Positions 57,723 through 64,000 of a DNA stretch of 64,000 bases are shown piece by piece. The stretch spans positions 775,291 to 839,290 of the forward strand of contig NW_006768799.1 in assembly GCF_000204055.1 (NCBI RefSeq). Direction: 5' to 3'. Positions within the stretch are counted from its first letter, which is position 1. Every line of letters starts with the position of its first letter. The position numbers and the translations under genes are program-made. The DNA comes from Melampsora larici-populina 98AG31. Its lineage: Eukaryota > Basidiomycota > Pucciniomycetes > Pucciniales > Melampsoraceae. Under the pieces are notes generated by a model, which ran no database searches, was not told the origin of the DNA, and worked only from the letters and a program-made list of their open reading frames with translations.

Positions 57723-60318
57723 TTACCTTCTACTCCTTGCTTCCAAAGAACACGTATCAATAAATTCAATAGACCCTAAATGTTCCTTAACCAATCCAAT
57801 CACTTCTTCAGCTTCCCATCTACTTTTACTTTTCATTAAACTTTCAAAACTTTTCAAAATCATTTCTAAATTTTTACCACCTTCAATCGTACCTGCGCCT
57901 GCGCTAGATGAAATGATTCCAATAGTAGGTATCGTATTAGTTAATGGTTCAGTTGGACAAAGACCTGCGATTTTAAGTAATTGTCGAATGGTATGTGATG
58001 CTCTTAAGATTTCATAGTATAATCCTGCTACTCCATCTGTGTCCATAAAAAGGGTTTCAGACCAAATCACTGCAAATGAAAAGACATCTAAAATCTATTT
58101 TCTCAATGAAAGAATCGTTAGTCAGTTTTTGGGTTTGATCAAAACAAGCAATCATGTTAATCAAACAAAAAATGAAGAGGTTGACAAACCTGTTGAGCTA
58201 CTTTATCGATATTTGGGAATTGTTTTAATTCACCACCACGTCCACCAACCAATGATCCCACACAAACTAAAGCTCTCCATAATCCAGTCCAATCATAATC
58301 TAATCTAACTTGATGAGCTTGAAGATTAACTAAAACACTATGAACCAGTCTTAAAGAATCTAAATAACTTTCAATATCAAGTTCTCTTCTAAGATTATGT
58401 CGTAAGAAAAGAATCGTAAGATCTAAGACTGAGCTAATCGGTGGTCTTGGTTGATCTGAAATCAGAGGTAATTGAGGTTGTCGCTATCAATCATTTTGGT
58501 GGATTTCTTTCTTGACCGTCAGTGAGAATCATTGAGCGCATGAAATACATATGATTGAGGTAAAAATCCAAGAATGTCAATCCTACTCACCTGTCTACAG
58601 AATTTCACAGTCACTTGTCTTTCACGTTGACTCAAGACTAATCCACCTTCCTCAATTAAAACGATCAGGGTGACCAGTACAAGTCTAGCATAAGCTCTTG
58701 ACCGTTTGCTAGCACTTGCATGAGAAAATAAGTAACTAGCAAATGATAAATATTCAGCCCAAAACTCATCATCTGCCATTAAGACATTCAAGAAAGTCGT
58801 GTTGGCCCTCAAGAAATCAAAGAGTGGTAAAAGTATACAAGTTGGCATGAGTGGGTGAGTTCGAAATGGCTCGCTTGGTGGGGTGGGATTTGATGGTTTG
58901 ATTGAGCTTAATGCACCCATGACATTTCCAAGTAATGAAGTCGTTTTCTCTTCCTGAGCTTCCATATACCCACTTCATATTCCGAGAATTAAGAAGGTCA
59001 GGGGCACAAAAAAGAGTTAATGTCAATACATGTGTAACTCTGAAGGTCCACACGGTTTCACGAAAGGATAGACAAGCAGTTCTTATTCTACGCACGAGCG
59101 TACATCACCCAATGCAAGAACACTCAAGGTAATGATCCGTTCCATCGCCTTTTCATCAACATAATCCTCCATTCGAACCAAGTATGGATTCCTGGACTCG
59201 AAACGACGGAAGTTTGCCAGTAAACCTAGTAGTAGTACGCCATCGAATGTCATTGAAACGGTCCTCGGATCAGAAACAATCTATGAATCGAATGTGAAAT
59301 TCACTCAGTTTCCCAAACTATGGTGCCATATTAAAGAGGTACGCGACATACCCCAGCGAGGGTGCTGAAAAGGTCTCTACGAAGAAAATAAGCATTTATT
59401 GATCCTTGATTAATGGCTGAAACAATGGATAATGCCAGTTGAAGTGTTTTATGCCGAATGAGGACTAAAAATGTGTAAAACGATATAACGAATTTTCAGT
59501 CAGAGTCATGATCGAGATTTTCATTTGTCCTATCAAACAAACAGCGTCCAAATCAATCTTCAATGACGTACGACTTTGATTGAAGTCTGCAAGAATACGA
59601 TCAATTCCTGCTACTAATTCCTGAACGTCCATAATCCAATCCAATTAAAATTAATCAATCAGTAAGCTTAGATGGCAAACAAGTTAGATGTGAAAAAGTG
59701 AAGTAAACTAAACTGAAAATAATTGATCACTGTTGTCCAAGGACCCAGCAAAGAGATTGATGATATCAATACTAAAGTTTTGGAAATCTTTCTTTTTCAA
59801 GATCTCCCGACAAATGATTGATAAAGTCTATTCTGACAAACCATCAGATCATGAGAAGGATGAAACCTTTCAGAACTGATTAGACAAAAGACGAACAGTG
59901 ATCACGTTGGGTAATCGAATCTCATCCATTTCATCATCATCTGAAGGTTTGAGACACTTGACAGCATACTGAAATAAGTCTGATAGGTTGGATTGATAGA
60001 TTTTTAATAAGTCTTCAACTGTGATTTCGTTCAACTTGGTAGCTAACACAGCTGAATCGACTTTGAGGCAAAAGAGGTCCTAAGCAAATCATGGTTCGAT
60101 CAGTCAGAAAGTAGGTATGAAGTGAGACGAAAAAAGTGACTCACAAGATAAAACCTTTCTCGCTCTTCCTCGCTCGTTGCGATAGGCTCACCCGTGGGCG
60201 AAAGTATGCGATCAATGGTAACATACCATTTCAGGGTACGGCTGGGGTTAGGAGGCAAAGTTGATGAGGATTGAGTCTGGGCGTTTGAAGTTGGAGGTGT
60301 CTGATCGAGGGTAGACAT
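57723..60318 (-). CDS. ARMH3/C10orf76-type armadillo-like protein (DUF1741)
   Basis: Multi-exon minus-strand gene; first exon 60318-60145 (MSTLDQTPPTSNAQ..), last exon about 58070-57723. In order: DLFCLKVDSAVLATKLNEI, INLFAGSLDNSDQLF, ELVAGIDRILADFNQS, IRHKTLQLALSIVSAINQGS, AYFLRRDLFSTLAG, SMTFDGVLLLGLLANFRRFE, SRNPYLVRMEDYVDEK, LPLFDFLRANTTF, EYLSFASYLFSHASASKRSR, LDYDWTGLWRALV and IDTCSLEARSRR. This order is that of the DUF1741/ARMH3 family, which in animals binds PI4KB at the Golgi; the fungal role is unclear. Exon borders in the middle were not all fixed. Confidence 0.82.
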
Positions 60319-60818
60319 GTTGAGGTTGGATTGAGAATGATCGATGTGTACGAGAGACCCGTGAAGTGAGTGAAATCTTGAATCGGTTTTTGAGGCAAGG
60401 GGTGGTAAGCACTGGTTAGGCTGGGGAAAGAAATCGGTCTCCTCCCAGCCACTTCAAGCAAGCTCACACAATTCAAACCATTCTCAACTTTATCACATCA
60501 CCTAATTAAGTAATCTCTTCAAAACCTTCTCTTCCCATCGTCTCCAAAATCACGTCTAAATACTCTCAAGCCTTTTTGCTTCTTCGTGTGGCAAGGATCG
60601 GCACAGTCAAGACTCAAGAGTTGTACATTACCAAATGCACCTTCTGATTACATGGATTTACCTTAAACAATCCTTCAGCTATTCACCAGACAGAAAACCA
60701 ATACGCTAAGATATTACAACAACTAAAACTCTTTGAGACAGAAGACCAGTCCATGATAATTTCCACCACAAACTCTCTGATGAGCAAGTCAATGAACGAA
60801 CAAGTCTAACCAAAATAA
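60319..60818. other. Intergenic region
   Basis: Short spacer between two minus-strand genes; presumably the ARMH3-like promoter. Nothing else seen. Confidence 0.5.
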
Positions 60819-61353
60819 CTACGAGGGCTCAGGCGAATTGGATTCAGGTAAAGGAATCCTGACTAACATATCTATTGGGGTATCTTCTTCAATTACTCGT
60901 CGACGATTTGCGACTTGAGATGTTGCCTGTGTCATGGTGGTATCTGCCATTGTCGCAGCTTCAGTGCGCGCAGCTATAAGTTTTCAAGATCAGTATTGTC
61001 TATAGACATCATAAGAAGCAGGCAAGTGTAAGAATTTGTTGACTGACCGATAGCTTTCTGAGCATACACGAATACATTTTGAAACTTCTGTACCACTGAT
61101 TCAATGGCTTTATAACAAATTCAAGCTGGTTTCAGTCACAAAAAGTATATCAAACGTTATCAAATGACCGATCGGTAGACTGACCTTGTAATCCATCAGC
61201 TCCTAATGAGAATTGAGTTGATAAAAGTGTAACTTGATCTGACATTGAACCCGTCATTTCATTAAGTTGAATGATCGCAGCTAATTCTGCTTGTTTATCT
61301 TTTAATTTTGAAATCGATAGGTTTGATGTAGCTTGAGGTTGAGATGCTGGCAT
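60819..61353 (-). CDS. DAD2: DASH complex subunit Dad2-like
   Basis: Three exons on the minus strand: 61353-61185, 61107-61048 and 60973-60819; 384 nt, 127 aa. The sequence reads KLKDKQAELAAIIQLNEMTG, DQVTLLSTQFSLGADGLQ and AIESVVQKFQNVFVYAQKAI, the helix-DG-helix layout of the small Dad2 family. The C-terminal tail is charged (VIEEDTPIDMLVRIPLP). Dad2 is part of the DASH/DAM1 ring that couples kinetochores to spindle microtubules in fungi. Length is normal for the family. Confidence 0.75.
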
Positions 61354-61997
61354 TTTGAATTGAAGAAAGTTGCTGGCATTTCAATCTTTGTTGCTTCACA
61401 TTCGATCGACTTCTTAGAAAAAACTTGGAGAATGGTCAAATCGATTTGTTGCCAGTTATCTCAACTACATCTTTTGTTACTGTAGTTTGCCCTACAAAAA
61501 CACAGTTTTGCTACATACAGAAATCAAAGGAGTTTGAAACCTTTCCAAAATGATAATATTTTACCAATGTTTGAAGATCAAAAGAAATACATAAAGCTAT
61601 ATCTTGAACTCATGTCAAACATGCTAGATCAATAGTTGATGAATTGATATTTCACAGATGATAAGTTTGAAATAAACCAATAGAGGGAATTCAAATGTTT
61701 TATCATACTCAGCAAAAGTGTAGGATCTAATGTATTCAATTGATGAATGCTTGAAAGATCAGCTCGTGTGACTAATCTCAAACCATCAAACCAGATGTGA
61801 AAAGATTTCAACAGTTTTTGCGAAGAGTGATAATGTATATACTTCCTACTGGTATCAAGAGGGTCCCATATCTACAATGTAAGATCTTACTCCCTTATTT
61901 ATTTGGTGATCAATCTTTCTATCTCTATCAAAGCATTCAGCAACTAATACTCTTAAGTATTGGACCTCACATTTATACATTCAGAAGCCACATCAGG
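61354..61997. other. Divergent intergenic region
   Basis: Upstream of Dad2 (-) and of the putative membrane protein (+). An in-frame ATG at 61833 could extend the latter. Confidence 0.4.
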
Positions 61998-62604
61998 ATG
62001 AAAATTGGACAGATCTTGATTGGAATCAATATCTTGATGGATCATCAATCATCAGGTGCCTCAATAAAGATACTAGATTTCCCTGAACCAGTCAAAAACA
62101 GTGAATTGTCTAGCCAAACAGCTTACAAACCAAATGGAGTGATCCTTCCAGTTTCTAATGAACAAATGAAGGAGAAAATAGAATTTTCAAAACAAATAAG
62201 GGAACAATCAGAGAAGGCTTATGGGGCATCCTCCATCAACAATCCTGTACAGGCTGAACTCCATCATAGGAAATTGGGGCAATTAATGAGTGCTCCACCT
62301 ATACAACAGTTTGACAGACATCAGGTCACAAGACTCTATCCAGAAAATGAGAAAGAGGTAAAGAATAACCATGCACCTTGCTGTAACAAGAATGTGGAAG
62401 AGATTTCTATAGCTGTGGGAATTTTTGTTGCAGCCCTGGCTGCTTGGGGGGGTATTGCAATGCAATGTTGGAGACAGTACAAAGAAGTGTAGGAGATCAA
62501 ATTTTGATTTTTCCTTGATTCATATGTGCACTAAAATCTTGTTAATTTCTTTCTTCAGGACTAAATTAGAAGAAAATTCTCAAAGGGTTCAAAGTGAAGA
62601 TTAA
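61998..62604 (+). CDS. Putative small membrane protein, unrecognised
   Basis: Two exons, 61998-62488 and 62559-62604 (phase-2 intron, GTAGGA..TTCAG); about 178 aa from MKIGQILIGINILM, longer if ATG 61833 is used. The N-terminus is hydrophobic. The middle is polar (EKIEFSKQIREQSEKAYGAS). After a CCNK motif a single membrane helix ISIAVGIFVAALAAWGGIA is followed by a short basic tail. The layout suggests a type I membrane protein. No family recognised; the start is uncertain. Confidence 0.4.
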
Positions 62605-64000
62605 GATACTCCAACAAAATCAAAGAGATTTAGGACATAGGAGATAGATCTTTGTACAATTTTTAAATTCCTAGATTGTCTTTCAGATTAAGCAAACATC
62701 ATCAGGGATCATTGGCAGCTTAGCTGATTTTGGCAATTTGATGTCATCATGATGTCCAAGTTATTTAAGACTTTCTACTTAGTTGGCTACTATACTTGAT
62801 AGGCATGAAAACAGATCATTAGTAATATGTTCACAATTTTAAAATAGCAATGCAGAAACATGCAGTTCAACTATATAGCTGAATTTCACTGTCAGGAGTA
62901 AGAAACTCCAATGAAATTCCTTGGCTTAACTTCAACACAGCTCTAAACCCCTTCTATTGAAGCTTTAATCTTTTAATATGTCCTTTGTGTACCTAGCACC
63001 TGGCTCAACATATCCATTGTGAATTCCTTGATACATTACAAATTCATCAAATCCCAAATTTCTGATTTCATTCAAATTGCACACTCAAATCATACATGTG
63101 ACTTTGGAAAAGACTCTGAGTTTTGAATTTGTCAATAATATGTCAATACATGAAGTAGGTCAAGTGTGTTGCCCACTTTAATGACAGCATAATTTGTCTC
63201 TGAACCAACACACAAAAAAGCATCAACACACCACCAAATTTTACTCACATAAATGTGTGACACAAAAAAACTTTGCATGCTCAGATTGTGTGGGTATGCA
63301 TCAAAATAATCCTTGAGAAATTGATGCTTTCCCAGCAAAAAGATGTGAAAAGTCTTGCTTTTTATCACACACCTTGGTGAGAGAATGCCAGGACAATACC
63401 ACACTCTCACATTTGTAAAGTGGGAATATTGGACAAATACCTCAGCTAATATTAGTTTCCTTGATCCCCACATTTTGATTGCACTATCCAATATAGACGG
63501 TCTCACTTCTAATCAAGGAATGAAGTAGATGGTATTTGATGACAAGAAAAAATTCAACCTGCAATGTACATGTGAATGGGATGTAGAACAATTGGCTTGA
63601 AAGGACAGCAATTAATGAAATGATCAGAAAGAGGAGGTGGATGTGTAAATTGCACTTTGTTATGAGCTTCACAGGTATCAGAGATCAGAGAGAGTAGGTC
63701 TGATACTATAACTAAGATTCAAGCATGGGTTGTACAATACCCTGGGCGTACACATCTGACTAACAGTGCTCTACTCAGTACAAACATAACCTCTTATAAG
63801 GATAACAACATAGCTGCACATGAGGGTGTGACCTTTTTTTTTGAAAAAAAAAAATCCACTACATGTTTGCAGATTGAGATGGATATGGGCTATCTAACTG
63901 GGTGGCTGTGTTTCCTTCCAAATGGAGTGAGTTTTGAGTTAAACTTGATGATCTTGTACGGTTTGAGTTTGGTAAAAATTTCTAAATAGATATCTGAAAT
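62605..64000. other. Intergenic region, possibly repeat-derived
   Basis: A minus-strand frame at 63132-63506 (VWYCPGILSPRCVIKSKTFH..) looks protein-like and may be a relic of a repeat gene, but no motif is recognisable. The rest is AT-rich. Confidence 0.35.

Noticed and set aside
1..64000. CRISPR arrays, bacterial operons, rRNA and tRNA genes
   Set aside because: No regularly spaced repeats, no Shine-Dalgarno/operon structure, and no cloverleaf or rRNA cores recognised on either strand.

Overview
The window is nuclear DNA of a filamentous fungus, most likely a basidiomycete and probably a rust (Pucciniales, Melampsora-like). Evidence: AT-rich intergenic DNA; many short GT...AG introns of about 50-100 nt; a fungal U2 snRNA gene; fungal-specific genes (DASH subunit Dad2, INO80 subunit Ies1, Stc1-like protein, Cu-only SOD-like proteins); and a KDZ (Kyakuja-Dileera-Zisupton) DNA transposon typical of basidiomycetes. 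The rust assignment is inference. Gene models were spliced by eye; where exons are listed, reading phase closes across every junction unless stated.

Layout. 1-3.6 kb: 3' part of an aromatic-acid-exporter/DUF2421-like membrane protein (+). 4.5-6.2 kb: CREG-like protein with an acidic tail (-). 7.8-9.0 kb: Stc1-type zinc protein (+). 10.35-13.06 kb: Ies1-like INO80 subunit (-), with one apparent frameshift. 13.8-16.1 kb: kinase-less protein with a Plk4-like cryptic polo box (+). 16.9-19.1 kb: TE-type gene between two 389-391 bp direct repeats. 19.6-21.8 kb: RING-H2 protein with a signal peptide (-). 22.1-28.9 kb: transposon graveyard (Copia LTR and gag remnant, pogo/Tigger transposase pseudogene, LINE 3' relic carrying a three-deep nest of DNA elements). 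28.96-29.15 kb: U2 snRNA (-). 29.8-34.0 kb: NRDE2 homologue (+).

34,626-47,917 is one 13.3 kb DNA transposon, flanked by an 8-bp target-site duplication (AGTTAGGA) and bearing imperfect terminal inverted repeats. It encodes a CxC5-CxC6-KDZ transposase (-). Its cargo is two alpha-kinase-like genes, a zinc-knuckle protein with a run of phase-2 exons, and a GRAKH-type cysteine-cluster protein with an in-frame stop. It also holds a partial tandem duplication joining an alpha-kinase 3' end to a KDZ 3' end. This is the standout feature of the window.

48.8-56.7 kb: two paralogous secreted Cu-only SOD-like genes around a disordered orphan gene, then a second CREG-like gene. 57.7-60.3 kb: ARMH3/C10orf76 homologue (-). 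60.8-61.35 kb: Dad2 (-). 62.0-62.6 kb: a small putative membrane protein. The rest is repeat-derived or featureless.

Two themes link the genes. Chromatin and RNA-silencing functions (Stc1-like, NRDE2, Ies1) sit in a TE-dense neighbourhood, and paralogue pairs (CREG-like, SOD-like, alpha-kinase) record local duplication.
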